64,000 bases of DNA from Trichuris trichiura (taxonomy: Eukaryota > Nematoda > Enoplea > Trichinellida > Trichuridae): positions 1 to 64,000 of the forward strand of contig JBAJFE010000033.1 in the NCBI GenBank assembly GCA_037903355.1, written 5' to 3'. Position numbers and translations under genes: made by a program. The notes under the pieces were generated by a model, which was not told where the DNA came from, searched no databases, and was given only the letters and a program-made list of their open reading frames with translations. This document shows positions 32,068-43,408 of the stretch, one piece after another (positions within the stretch are counted from its first letter, which is position 1; every line of letters starts with the position of its first letter).

Positions 32068-32972
32068 GGGTCTTTAAATTCCTTCTGCGCCAGTTCTGGC
32101 GGCGGCAACTTCAAAGGAACTCAAGTGGAGATTAGAGGGTATTGTGCGCAGTGGGTTACGTAATCAGATTATCAGACTAACGCGGGAGAACTTCTGGTGG
32201 CAACGTCGCTGCGTGTGACCACTCCACCGCAGCGTCATACTGTAGGTCTGCCGACCATCCTGTTCTGCCCTAGCCTAAGCCTAAACCTGAACATAAGGTG
32301 TGTTTCTTGGTTTAGATTTGGACGAGGGCAAAAAAGAGTGATCGTCATGCTGTCTAATGAAGACACAACAACTTATGGGCACGCTTGCCAGAAAGGAACA
32401 GTGAAGAGAATAACAGTAAAGAAAGTGCATACCGTTTACCGGGGCAGGGAGACTGGCGTAGGCGGTGCACGGTGTCTTTGGACCTTCGACGTCGAAGGTC
32501 CGTTGACGTTCCACGTTTTCTACGAATCACGAACCGAAGGCCAGCATGCACCACTGTTGCTGCACTGACTCTGATGATAGTAACATGCATAGACAAAATA
32601 ACAGTAAAGAAAGTGCATACCGTTCACCGGGGCAGGGAGACCGGCGTAGGCGTAGCGTAGTCCACGGTGTCTTTCGCGGAAAAATGACGCAGAATGAGCT
32701 TATGCCGTTTACCAAGACGCGACGCGGATCGGTCAGTTGACCTTCAATGTTTCTCACTCTTTCTTAGGGGTCAGTAAGGGAATGCCTCGGCAAATATTTC
32801 GCGGGTCAATAACTCCAGCTACTGCATGAGCCACTGATGTTCCATTGTCTTACCCGCACTATCACGTCCCTCCCGTTGTTGCCCTAATCACACTTTGATA
32901 CGCAGTTTCATCGCGCATCACCCATTGAAGTTGGCGCCGCCAGAAGTGGCGGGGAAAGAGTTTTAAAGATCC
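32068..32972. mobile_element. Merlin-type MITE inside mariner
   Basis: The ends GGGTCTTTAAATTCC and, inverted, GGATCTTTAAAACTC continue into the shared GGCGGC(G)GCAACTTC block. The flanking octamers ACTTTTTC and ACTTTTCC agree at 7 of 8 positions. An interior segment (AACAGTAAAGAAAGTGCATA) is duplicated at about 32408 and 32600. The mariner frame runs from the third Asp region on the left to its C-terminus on the right. Confidence 0.75.
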
Positions 32973-33223
32973 ACTTTTCCCCTTCTCTAAGTTAAAAGAA
33001 GATTTAAAAGGCACCCCTTCGAGTCAATGGATGATGCGAAACGCGCTGTCTCGACTTGGTGCAACACACAAGCCCTAGGATTTTACAGGGAAGGTTTGCG
33101 GAGGTGGAGACCGTCTGCAAAAGTACCTAGGGGTTTACGAAAAATACGTTTAGAAATAAGTTTGATATGATTGCAAATAAAATTTTTATTTAATCTTTCC
33201 GGGAACTTTTCGAGCAGTCCACA

Positions 33224-33392
33224 TATGTTGACGCTAAAGTGCTAGGAAAAAACAAAAGCTAAATTAAGTCTTAGTTGAAGTGCGATAGCAGAGACGCTGA
33301 TCACGCGGGTCATCTAGCGAATGGAAAATCGATCAGAGCTACTGGGTATGTGAAACACGGCTCTAAACTTTCTGGCAGCCTATGTCCTAGGT
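33224..33392. other. spacer, nothing recognised
   Basis: Short intronic spacer between the mariner element and the hAT-like terminus. Confidence 0.3.
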
Positions 33393-34480
33393 CAGTGATT
33401 CTCAAAATAAGGCATGCGCTCTCCCTGAGCTATCCTATTGAAAGGCATAAGAAATTATGGCCTCTGGTTCAGGCATTGTGCCTATTACGTAGCGATAAGC
33501 TCGTACGCTTGCAATGCTTCCATTCATTTTGGTGGCCGACAATCGCCCTGCGCAATCATTAAAGCTGATGAGCGCGCACGAAACTGGCCGATCAGAATGG
33601 AAAACGCAAACGCACCGAAACTCTCTCGGAGGAATTCGCAACGCTGACCTTGAGAAATTCTGTCTAATATATTTCAGGAATGGTAAGTGCCCACTGTTGA
33701 GATGACCCTCTTTAAAAGATCAGCAAAACTTGAACCTAATATCCCATTTCCGCCTAAGGCCTATAAGTAGCAGCAGGTCTTCCACCGTGTGAGAGAATCG
33801 GGCTAAGATAGTGACAGTTAAATTACGCACATTAGCCATTGAGTTTTGCTGTATTATCCATGTAACCAATAGATGAAAACTATTAACACTTGATTCAGTG
33901 GCGTGTAGCACCTTTTGCGTACTGGTTACACAAAACTGCCATAGGTTATTATGCATGAATCATGCTGCGCTCTCTGTAGGATCAAATTTGATGAAGCACA
34001 GGACGTTTTTTAACGGGTGTATGAATTGGTCTTTCAGATACGCTAGTTACTATGTTGTCGTTTATATCGTTGACGGTCGAGGAGTTTTCATGGCACTTCT
34101 TGTCCATTCTTCAAGGTTTTGAAGATACCATATAGAACAGCGTATATGACGATACCTCCAGGGCGTCAAAACAGAACTCAGAAATCGGGTCATCCCATAC
34201 TAGATTGTCTGGAATGTTCACTTGGTTAATTTTCTCAGGCGGTTACATTCAAATTATCCAGTCCTGCATCTCGTCTTGTGGCTATGGTCATTATCTTTCA
34301 TTTAGCGTTTACTTCTGCCGAAATCCATTTGCATTTTCACCTAACACAGCGACTCCCAACGGGGTCCCCTGGGCCCCCCTGGGGGCCCTGGAGGATTCGA
34401 ACGGGGTACTGAATGCTAAGGGGGGCCCTTGGGGGTCCCCGGTTGCGCCTGTAAATCTTTTTTCTAATGTAACTTTTCTT

Positions 34481-34685
34481 TCATAGTAGATCTTCAGATT
34501 CACTGGTTTGGCCTGTTGGATGTATCTGTAAGTAAACTTCAAAGTGCTCTACCAACGAATGGATGAGCAAATTTTTCTGTATTTTCTCTTACAATTTGCT
34601 CATCCATCCGTTGGTAGGGCACTTTGAAGTTTACTTACAGATACATCCAACAGGCCAAACCCGTGAATCTGAAGATCTACTATGA
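34481..34685. repeat. Penelope pLTR inverted repeat
   Basis: Arms 34481-34572 and 34594-34685 are near-perfect reverse complements around about 21 bp. They contain the CCAACGGATGGATGAG motif and the AACAGGCCAAAC tail also seen at 62553-62719. There is no hammerhead core here; only the distal part of the end is present. Confidence 0.85.
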
Positions 34686-35646
34686 AGCAATCCAAGCCTG
34701 TTAAAAGACATCCTGTCTTCTGTAACTTTTCTCGTGAAAACAGAGAGTAAGCAATTTCTCGCTATCACGGAGCATAGAGAAAGGAACTTGCCATTAGCGT
34801 AGCTTGCCGCTCCTAAATCAATAGAACCCTGCTGCGTTCAAGATAAGTCACTGACAATTCGCAGAAGCTCGCTGGATACTGAATGAGGGAGGCTGCGCAA
34901 TTCCTCCCTTTGGCGACAACTCGAAATCATTCGGAAGAACTCTACGGTTGTTGCATTCAGTCGCCGGCAGGACGCTTGACGTCATGTCCTCAGGGGACGC
35001 TGTGAACAGAGAAGTGTGAAAGTCACAAGGAATTCTTTCTTTGACTCCAGACAACGTGGTTCTTTCTTTTCTCTTGCGCAGTTCCTGTCACAGCTCGCGG
35101 AGTTTTACGTCTTCACTGTCGATACATTGTTCCAAGTCAGTTGGTTCAAAAATTCAGCATTTAGTGGTCACAAGTTTTCGTGAACCTCATCAAAGGTCAA
35201 ATCTTTACGGGAAAGAGATAAAGGTAACTGTTTCGTAATTTCCGTTTTATCTTTCATTTCATCAGTAATTTATTACCGTCTGTAGATTAGAATGGGTTCT
35301 AATAGGTTTTAAGGAAGTTTATGAGGTGTATGAGCCATATCTTATTTGACTTAAAAGTTGGAAAAAAGGAAAGAGAAAGGAAAGACAGGGAGAGACTAAA
35401 GAGCCGTGTATACAACAGCTTGGCGCTAAGCCTAGGGTACTTGCATTGGCTATTGGCTATTGAGCACACAGCTTCGTTCTCAGACTCAACAAGAAAACAG
35501 ATTCTGAGAATGAGGACGCAGACCTTCCAAATTCAGCAAGAAATAGAAACCATCGCAGATCCGGTTCCCGTCACATACTAAGGCAGGACGCATATAAGCC
35601 TTTATAATTTATCTCATTGAGCTTTTAGTTTTCCAGAGCCAGCAAA
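34686..35646. other. possible hAT copy 3 leader, unassigned
   Basis: No recognisable coding. By comparison with hAT copy 2 it may include the leader and intron upstream of the transposase. Confidence 0.3.
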
Positions 35647-37790
35647 ATGTTTTGTATCTCTGAAGATGTTAATGACAAGCGTGATTATCCTAGATGGCCG
35701 CACCGAAAAAAATGTAAACAATATAGCGCTGAGTATCTGAAATATGGATTCATGCAACCACCTTCAAACCTTCAGCAACCGCTCTGCCTCATCTGTGAGA
35801 TGACTTTTACGAACGAAGCCGTAGAAACGTCAAAATTAACAGAACATTTAAACAGAATGCATGGCGACCAAGCCGGCAAAGGTCTTTCATATTTTCAATC
35901 TCTACGGGACAGCTTTAAAAAACGGCTGAGATTATCAAGCATTTTTTCGTCTGCATCGAGTCAAAGTAGCGATGGTTTGCGCTTCCTATAACCTCTCTTT
36001 CATGATTGCAAATCTGGGAAACCGCAAACCGTTGGTGAACAGCTGTTACTTCTCTCCGTGATTGAGGTGCAACGTACTATGCTGCACTTGCTAGCGACAA
36101 ACATAACCAAGAAAATCTCATTGAGCAATAATACGGTGCAACGACGAATTGATGAAATGGGTGCTGACGTAGAGAGCACGCTGTGTGAATTTTTGAAAAC
36201 GGCGCAATTTTCACTACAGCTGGACGAGTCCGTTGCCGCAGAATGAGGCATTGTTGCTTGCGTACGTACGGTTTACAAAAGGGGAAAGCTAGAGCAGGAA
36301 CTACTGTTTGCCAGAGAAATGAAGGGAGGATCTATATTTTGCACTGTACAGGGTTTCTTTCAAGAGAAAAAAAATTTCGCTAACAAACATAATGTCAGTT
36401 GCGACGGATGGTGATCTTTCAATGGTAGGATGCCATCGGGGTTTTATATCTTACCTGAAACGCTCGGTTCCAAACGTTTTGGCAGTGCATTGCGTAATAC
36501 ACCGACAACACCTGGTTGCAAAGCGGCTAAGTGCTCGTCTATATCGATCCGTGCAATAGGTTATCCTAGCGATTAACAAAATTAAGAAAAAACCCATGAA
36601 AAGACAGACTATTCAGCCAGTTATGTGACGAAAATGATGAAGAGTTCACCCGTTTGCTCTTCCACACAGAAGTTAAATGGTTATAAAGAGGCGTATGCCT
36701 GAACCGTTTTTACCAGCTTTTTCAACGGTTTTGCATTTCTTTGAAGGCGATGATATCGAGCTCGAGAACAACTTGAAGAAGCAGAAAGGCGACATCGCTT
36801 ATCTTTCAGACTTTTATTTTAAATTCAACCAAACGAATCTGCAGCTGCAAGGAGTTGATCAGTGTTATGTATTTGAAGATACCGCCGCCTTATTTCCTAG
36901 CACGCACATTTGCCTCATCACTTCACACCTGCATGCATTCCTTACGCACATGAACGCACTCAGCGGTCGTGACCGCTCCATTAATCCCCTTTGCATGCTT
37001 GAGTCAGTTTCTGTTAATCCTGTGAAAGAGCTGACCCACTCACCTCCCCTTGTAGCTATTTATGGAGACTGTTCATCCTGTCTGGCAGTCTCTGTCTGGG
37101 TTTCTCGTCTCTAACGTCTGTACCCCGCGTGATAACTTATACTCAATAAACGGTTATTGGTATGTCTCAGAGTGTGTTGTCAGCAGCAAAGCTAAGACAC
37201 AGCAATCAGAATCTGATCATGACCAAGAATGTTCTTTCAGCCTCTGTCTCCAAACTCTTGCTTTTCAAGCACAACTTGGCCCGTGGAGAGTTTTATCAGG
37301 TCCCTAATCTTGGCGAACTGACGAAGACGTGCAGCATTCCTGCCGAGGATGTCTACGCTTACTGTGAGCACTTGATTATGCTGCACAAGGAAATGAATGA
37401 AAGATACGAGGACATCTTGAAAATGAGAATACCAGCTTGGATTTTGAATTCATATTCAAACATTAACGAAATAGAAATATTTTTGCAAGAAGAGCTAATT
37501 GAATTGCAAGCCAATGAAGAACTGAAGCCTAGGTTTAAGAGTGGCTACAGTCATTTCTGGTTGCAGCATCAAATTGCGACACTTTACCCTGCATTATGGC
37601 AGGTCGTTAAAAAGTTCCTCGTTCCGTTTCCTTCCTCTTATTTGGTTGAACGTAAGTTCAGTGCGCAACAGATATTTTGGTTGAAAAGAACAGGCTACAA
37701 ATAGTACAGCGTGAAGACTTAAGATTGCTGCTAATGAATATTGAACATGACGTGAAAAAATTGGTATTAGGGCATCAGCCTCAGCCATCA
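35647..37790 (+). pseudogene. hAT transposase copy 3, broken
   Basis: Starts with a genuine ATG (35647) and a lead-in ending HRKKCKQYSAEYLKYGF, so it keeps an N-terminal start that the 11168 copy lacks in its exon. A BED-type finger follows (CLICEMTFTNEAV, then His pair). After frameshifts near 35990, 36240 and 36550 come LQLDESVA and VATDG (second Asp region, shifted). A 342-bp solo LTR interrupts it after LQGVDQ. It resumes at about 37205 (NLIMTKNVLSASVSKLLLF) and runs to the dimerisation domain (FPSSYLVERKFS, about 37620). Clearly inactive. Confidence 0.82.
36863..37204 (+). mobile_element. solo LTR in hAT copy 3
   Basis: A 342-bp insertion begins TGTTATG and ends CACAGCA (TG...CA). It is flanked by the 5-bp duplication ATCAG (36858-36862 and 37205-37209). 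An AATAAA signal lies at about 37146. The hAT frame continues directly across it (VDQ then NLI). These are the marks of a solo LTR left by recombination of an LTR retrotransposon. Confidence 0.85.
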
Positions 37791-38082
37791 CACTGATTTG
37801 CCAACATAGCCGACTCCTACTGCTCGTTAAAGTCAAGTAGTAAACTTGAATACAATGTTACGGAGTTTGGAGAACCGATGTCTAGCATGATTAACGTATA
37901 ATACTGTTAACAAGGCGACAAGTACAGCAAAAGACAGACGTCGAATTTGACCGTGTGCGTCAAAAGCGCAATTAAGTTTCTAACAAGCCACGTTTGTACC
38001 CTGCGACCGAAGAGTTAGACGCCAGTTAGTCACGACAGACACAGAACGGTTTATCCTCGTTGAACGTAGCAGTACCCAAACG
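37791..38082. other. no feature recognised
   Basis: Sequence downstream of hAT pseudogene 3, unassigned. Confidence 0.3.
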
Positions 38083-38125
38083 ATCGGGGCTTTCAGAACC
38101 CACCTAGTTCCGTCGTCAGCGATAG
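38083..38125 (-). ncRNA. hammerhead-like ribozyme motif
   Basis: Minus strand: ATCG, CTGACGA, C, stem GGAAC/GTTCT, GAA, AGCCC, CGAT. Stem I pairs ATCG with CGAT, as in the 24572 copy. A decayed plus-strand partner (GTGATGAC, GAAAGC) lies at 38194-38235, giving another inverted pair. Confidence 0.6.
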
Positions 38126-38503
38126 GGCACAAGCCCTAGGCGAAAGGGAGCATTCATCTGGTTTCGTCGTTAGCGACAGGCCTTGTGCCCTGTTGGTGAT
38201 GACGGAATCAGTTGAGTTCTGAAAGCTCCTATCGTTTGTGTGCTCTTACGTTCTTTTACCTACAAAGGGAATAAACGGCTCTTTTCTGTGATAAAACTGC
38301 TGGCGCGTAATAAGACGTTCCATCTTCATGCCAGGTAGTCTTTGCAAATCTTGACTACAAATCCAATAAATCTTAACAGGAAACTTTTGTGTGTAGCTGG
38401 CGCGACTGCCCTTGTTACTTAAGCATCAGAAAAAGGATACCGTAAAACATAATGAAGAAATTTGTTACGGATGTGTCCCGTTTGTATTCTATTCCCGGGG
38501 GCT

Positions 38504-38545
38504 CCGGAGGTTTCGGGTCATTCGAGACCCATCATCAGCGGTCTT
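38504..38545 (-). ncRNA. hammerhead-like ribozyme motif
   Basis: Minus strand: CCG, CTGATGA, T, stem GGGTC/GACCC with loop TCGAAT, GAA, ACCTC, CGG. Stem I pairs CCG with CGG. The stem III segment is ACCT instead of AGCT. Confidence 0.6.
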
Positions 38546-38771
38546 AAGTGTAAATATGAATTGTGCCAGCGAGTGCCATCTATCGATTCTGTGGATTTTA
38601 AAGCGGGTATTTTAAAGCCTTCTGTTTGTAGGTTTTTGTATTTGAGTCTGTCAGCGCACTTCTTTTTTCTTCTTTTTTTCTTTTTCTTTCTTTGTTCCAT
38701 TTATATTGCAGTTTTGTCCATTTCTGTTTGTTCTAATTATTTGTTTTTTCTTCTTTCCCGGCTATTGTATT

Positions 38772-39104
38772 TCATCTGGTGAGTGTGCAACAATTATACC
38801 GCGTCACAATATCTGTCCAAATCTCGCTTATGTCCACTCCTTGATCGCGGTTGTATGTCGTATTGTGTCTGATATATAGTGCTTCTTTAATTCTTCTTAA
38901 CCGTAAATTGTTTTCGTAACATAAAACTTTTGGTTGGAGTGCTTGAGTGCATTGCGTCGCGTGTTCCACTACAGCAGAGGCTTGTTTGGCTTTTTCCATT
39001 GCAATTTTAGGGTCCACGATTGGCCTGCCTCGTCGTGTGGTTAGATTGGTACCATTGTAGAGTATGGCTTTCGCGTTATTGTAACTTGTGAGTTTTTTTA
39101 CCAA
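38772..39104 (-). pseudogene. PLE D C-terminal coding region
   Basis: Encodes KKLTSYNNAKAIL, RRGRPIVDPKIAMEKAKQAS, VVEHATQC and ALYIRHNTTYNRDQG. These are the same landmarks as the element A C-terminus (GRPRK, AMEKAK, SLFIRNNVSINRDK) but well diverged, so a different PLE family. No RT or endonuclease accompanies it because the copy is truncated. Confidence 0.78.
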
Positions 39105-39133
39105 GCGGTTATCCTAAATCCTTTATCAACCAA

Positions 39134-39568
39134 GTGCTCAGCCACAAGCTTCGCACACGTGAGTCTCCAGAGCAAAACACTCCGCACGAGGCTTGTCTGG
39201 TTATTCCTTATGTGGCAGGTTTAGGCGAAAAGATTGTCCAATTAGGAAAAAGATTAGGCTTCAGAGTCTTTTTCAAAAGTTCGCCCAACCTCAGGGCAAT
39301 CCTTCGCACAGACAAAACTAAAATCCCCGCAAACAAAAAGACAGGATTAGTATACGCCGTTGAATGTTCCTGCTCAGGGATTTATATTGGTGAAACCGGA
39401 AACACCCTAGAGCATAGATTTAACGAACACATAAAAAAACTCAAATACAAAAACCTACAAACAGAAGGCTTTAAAATACTCGCTTTAAAATTCACAGAAT
39501 CGATAGATGGCACTCGCTGTCACAATTCATATTTACACTTAAGACCGCTGATGATGAGTTTCGAATGA
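39134..39568 (+). pseudogene. PLE GIY-YIG endonuclease fragment
   Basis: An open frame of 144 residues. First the RT end (LVIPYVAGLGEKIVQLGKRL, then FRVFFK), then a well-preserved GIY-YIG domain: LVYAVECSCSGIYIGETGNT, then LEHRFNEHIKKL. All the landmark residues of a Penelope-type GIY-YIG (Y, G, Y-I-G, R, H) can be seen. The frame then runs into the pseudo-LTR (LKYKNLQTEG), so the C-terminus is an artefact of deletion. GIY-YIG nicks target DNA to prime reverse transcription in PLEs; without RT this piece cannot act alone. Confidence 0.82.
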
Positions 39569-39590
39569 CCCGAAAGCTCCGGAGCCTCTT
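39545..39590 (+). ncRNA. hammerhead-like ribozyme motif
   Basis: CCG, CTGATGA, then a partly mismatched stem II (TGAGTT/GACCC), GAA, AGCTC, CGG. Stem I is intact; stem II is damaged relative to the inverted partner at 38504. Confidence 0.5.
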
Positions 39591-39660
39591 TATATAGAAT
39601 ACAAACGGGACACATCCGTAATAAATTTCTTCATCATGAAAACATATTGTCCCGTACCAA

Positions 39661-40150
39661 GAAACCACGTTTTCAAAACCGTAAAACATATACCTATCTA
39701 TCGAGTACCGAGTACTGTCGTTCATTGTATTCTGACTGGCGTGTGGAAGTAAACTGTTGAGTAAAGCTCTTACGGTCCTACTACATGTGATACAAGCTTA
39801 TTTTCAAGGCGAAAGTTTGGCAGCTGAGTACGGAAGAAGTTTCGACTCATTCCATATGACTAAGGAACCTTCTTGACCTACCTTCATTCAGTCAGCAAAG
39901 AAGCGCAGTTACAGGTCGTCTGAAATACTTACACTGCGTGACTGAAAGCATTGCACACGTGTCAGGAAATAGATTTGGATTTGTTACTGTCTTTTCCATA
40001 TAGCACAGACCGATACAAACATCGAACTTTTAAATTGACGAGTTTTAAAATGCAGATTAAAAGTTCATTGTTAGCGTTGGTTCCCACCAAAAGGAAAAGA
40101 CAACAGCAAATTCATTGTTGGAATCTTCGGCAAACTATGTGTCACAGGTA
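39661..40150. other. no feature recognised
   Basis: Unassigned sequence before the possible right end of hAT copy 3. Confidence 0.3.
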
Positions 40151-40279
40151 CTCTAATAAACGCGAAAAAACCTCAAGTAAAAAAAGGGAAGAGCAGAACC
40201 ACGCAAGAACAGGAGGGGGCGCTGAGGAGATGCGAGTCTTGAAAGTGGGCCTTGGCGCGGGAAAGGTTGGGAATCACTG

Positions 40280-42270
40280 ACCTAACAGATTCCATCGCTG
40301 AAATGGCTTGACCACCAATTTGTTGAAATGCGCTATACTGGGTTATGTATACAGGCATAGGGTATCGGGCAGTTCGACGAAAAGGAAGACGCGGTTTTTA
40401 AAAGTTTACTGACCTTTCCACAAACTCAGCGACTTACACAAAACAGACAAAAACGTGGACAGAAGATGAATTATAAAAATCTCGAAACTCTTTACATTAC
40501 ATCTAGTTTTCCCAAGTTACTGATTTTCGGTACAAGCATAAGAACTAACAAAATGCTTTCCAAAACTAACGTTATAAACGTGTTTTGACTCCGTAAAAAT
40601 GGACCAAAATTAACACTTCAGTTATTGAAGCTTCGGGTTTCCTGTCCAGCAAATTTATAATAGATGATATTATCCTGCAGTAGCTAAACTTTGACCTTCA
40701 CTAAGGGTAAAACGAGCACACCAGCGCATCCGCGACACTTTGCCGTCGCTTTTCCATTCATAATAGTGGGTTACAACAATCGATGTATTTGCGGAAGATA
40801 GGGAAAGTGAGAAACTGGCACAAACAACTAGGTTTCCCATAAACTGCATGACTAGCATATGTCAGACCACACCGCGACATGCTCTTGTCTGCTTTGCTAA
40901 AATGAGGAGCAACCATTTCTCGACTACACCACTGTAGTTGGTGAAAATGGATTGTTTATAATCATCGCTGGAGGCTGGCACTGTTGTTACATGCCAGTAG
41001 TATGCTCAGAAACATGCGTAAGTCACCCTTGCATGTGAGGGGTGGTCGTCCTCATCATTTTCTGGTGGTCTGCTGGTCCAACCATACCACGAGTTTCTTC
41101 CTACTGGGATTTCACCTGTATGGAAGGCGGCGCCTAATGGTGTCGCAAGATAACCCACCATATGTTGCAAAGAGAGCGATCCAATAAGTCGAGGACCTGG
41201 GCTTGATACTGCACTATCAGCCTATTCACGGATCTGGTGTCCAGAAACTGACTCTTACTTAAGCATGTAGAGCGCAACCTTTTCAAATCATCAGCCCTTG
41301 CTGAAAAAAGATGTACAGTAAGACCTTCGTATCCACTAGGGGTACGTTCCAGGGGTGACAGCAGATAACTGATGAATGTGACTTAGAGATGAATGTACAC
41401 GAGTTGGCTTGAGAATGAGCACAGAGAATACGACTGGCACTAGGAAAAAGTCGAGCGCTTTGTCAGGTCAGACTCTGATGGTTCCAATAAACGCAGTCTC
41501 TACAACGCCATCTCAGAAGTTTCTTTGAATGGGGCTCATAGTATTGTGCGGATATTTCCATGATGATGCCACGGGAAACTGATCTGGGGAATTTATTTTG
41601 CGAAGCTTTCAGGAAGCGTCTGCTCTCAAAATTTCACAGGTCAAATTTCCACAATACCATTACACATTTTCACATATCCGTTAAAAAGAACCCCATTCTC
41701 AATACAATGCGTAGCCATTTACTGAATAACTAATGCACATGCACGCATCAGTGTATCATTAATAAGGAAGCATATGACTCCACTAGCTTGTGACCGTTCA
41801 GCGGTATAGAATTGCTTTTAGCTGTTGGCTACGCTTGCCTGATCAAAGACGGTAGCAGTCCTCATCGTAAAAAAGCTGTAGAAATGAATAATAACTAACT
41901 AAATATGCTTACTTTTAATCATTAGTTCGATTCACAGATGCAGAGATGGCAAGAACAGGTTTCACTTTTTATGCAACCAGCGAACTGCGTAATACTAAAG
42001 TGTGTGGGGGAGAGAGAAACTGCAGATGAGGGAGCCGTGGATACAGAGATTTTACTGTACTTCGTTCTTTCGACTCTAACAATCACAATTTTTGTGCTAC
42101 ATACAGCTTCAGCTGAATCGCGGCAACGATGATGCTGGTTGTTGTTTGAACTTGAAGTGCTGTTTTCAAGTCGACTTAAGGCGTTTTTAGATTTTGCTCT
42201 AGTAGCCCCAGCATTTATGCGTAGGCCTAATAAAAGACTACCTGCGTAGGTCTAAATAAAAGGCCTAGTC
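40280..42270. other. mesh intron, mostly unassigned
   Basis: No recognisable genes. A pogo/Tigger-like terminus (CAGTAAGACCTTCGTATCC) lies at 41316 without a partner. A short Penelope-type GCGAAGCTTTCAGG fragment lies near 41598. Confidence 0.35.
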
Positions 42271-42500
42271 CACCACCTCACTGACGACGGAACTAGAGCG
42301 TTCCGAAAGCTTTGAACATTAAAAAGTTGAGTGCGTTGATATCTGTACCTTTTCTTAATAACGGCTCATCCATCCGTTGGTAGAGCAGTTGTTTTAGTTT
42401 AATTACAGATAACAGCGCAACGAAAAAACGGGAAAAGCCGTAAAAGACCTTACAACCATGAAAATTCAACCCGTTACAAAACACCCAGTTTTCAAGTACC
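42271..42500 (+). repeat. Penelope pseudo-LTR
   Basis: A copy of the end sequence that forms the 472-bp palindrome at 49185-49656: CACCACCTCACTGACGACGG, then CATCCATCCGTTGGTAGAGC, then the AAAAACGGGAAAAGCCG tail. It holds one hammerhead-like motif. Confidence 0.85.
42278..42315 (+). ncRNA. hammerhead-like ribozyme motif
   Basis: TCA, CTGACGA, C, stem GGAAC/GTTCC with loop TAGAGC, GAA, AGCTT, TGA. Stem I pairs TCA with TGA. All core positions are present. Confidence 0.65.
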
Positions 42501-42565
42501 TGCGTTATTAAAATACTCGACGTGCATCAGTGCTCTGTGAATAAAGAGGAAGTCAAATCGCTTAC

Positions 42566-42700
42566 TATAGATGACTGGTATCCACCACGTCCACGAAGAG
42601 ACCCAGCATCCGTTGATGATGTCCAGTTTAAAGCAGCGTAATTGAATATGGCGTAACTACGAACTTCATCTGTTGCCAGGACCAACTGGAAGGTGTTTTG
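42566..42700 (-). CDS. mesh: mesh-like exon: middle of NIDO
   Basis: Acceptor CTTTGTAG, donor ATA|GTAAGC. The 135-bp exon is in phase 0 at both ends. It encodes [28 protein letters not shown] and GRGGYQSSI, matching Mesh NIDO (NTFQMVLATDE-TYAIFNY-WTSHTEAG). It lies alone between a 16.0-kb and a 9.5-kb intron and is too short to be noticed by ORF length. Confidence 0.92.
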
Positions 42701-43408
42701 CTACAAAGGATACAACTGCTGACGAGAAAATTACTAACGAAATAAGATTTCCGTGATTTTAGGGGCTCAATTTTTCTGACTCAAAAATTTCCTTTCTTGC
42801 TGCTGTAGAAGGTGCAACAGAAAATAAATACCGTAGAATTTCGATTGTCCCTTTGTTTATCCAGATGGGCTGGAAAGCAAAAAATGTTTAAATTCATAAA
42901 AGAGCTTACATTTTAGAAAACTGGACTATATGCTTTCAGAACATAACTGAACGATCGTTGTGCTGCTACGTATGTTGTTACTGACTGCTAGCCTTCTCAG
43001 CCTTAACTAAATGTTGAAAACATGGGGATACGTTCCTCTATGTTCACATGGTACCGGTTTGGCCAAGAAACTTTCATAACTCTAGCTAGCTCAGCTCCGT
43101 ATAGACAGCAGACTTAACAGTTGCTAAATACTTTGGTGAACCTTTGCTTAGCTTTTTAATGTACAAGACGAATGAATTGATGTACTGCAACTCATTTCCA
43201 ATGTCACTTCGTGGCTTGCTGCCTTTACGCTGCCCAGTTTTAAGTTGAGTAGCATAAAGGCCTTCGCAAAAACAACTGTTTTTTTCCTCCCTTGTTTCTA
43301 ATCAGCGAAAGGTTTACTAATTTATAGGTTGTTACAGCGCAATATGACTACCTCAAAGTGTAGTCATGACCTAAAAGAGAAGGAAAAACGCAGTAAAAAG
43401 GAAAAATA
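42701..43408. other. mesh intron, nothing recognised
   Basis: Intronic sequence without a supported element. Confidence 0.4.

Larger units (their letters stand above)
31015..33223 (+). mobile_element. mariner-type element, interrupted
   Basis: The terminal sequences are CGAGGGATGTTCGGAGAG and, at the right, the inverted CTGCTCGAAAAGTTCCCGG form. TA dinucleotides lie at 31013-31014 and 33224-33225. It encodes a broken mariner transposase, and a Merlin-type MITE is inserted at 32068-32972. Confidence 0.82.
38440..39104 (-). mobile_element. Penelope-like element D, 5'-truncated (minus)
   Basis: A minus-strand PLE piece. The C-terminal coding region (38772-39104) is followed by a pseudo-LTR tail with a hammerhead-like motif at 38504-38545. 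It abuts a plus-strand copy of the same type starting near 39105, head-to-head. Confidence 0.8.
39105..39660 (+). mobile_element. Penelope-like element D', GIY-YIG part (plus)
   Basis: Plus-strand copy with the region between RT and C-terminus, fused to a pseudo-LTR with a hammerhead-like motif. The C-terminal coding region seen in the minus copy is missing, so the two truncated copies are complementary parts of one element. Confidence 0.78.
33393..40279 (+). mobile_element. probable hAT copy 3, enlarged by insertions
   Basis: Contains a hAT transposase pseudogene (35647-37790). The possible outer ends are CAGTGATTCTCAA and TTGGGAATCACTG. The flanking octamers TCCTAGGT and ACCTAACA match at only 4 positions, so the outer limits are a weak inference. 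Inside lie an inverted Penelope end pair (34481-34685), a solo LTR (36863-37204) and Penelope sequence (38083-39660). Confidence 0.5.

Noticed and set aside
33393..40279. Confident hAT element borders for copy 3
   Set aside because: The flanking octamers match at only half the positions; only the transposase remnant is certain.
40670..40858. Candidate for the middle NIDO exon
   Set aside because: Sequence does not fit the NIDO pattern; the correct exon was found at 42566-42700 with perfect phase.
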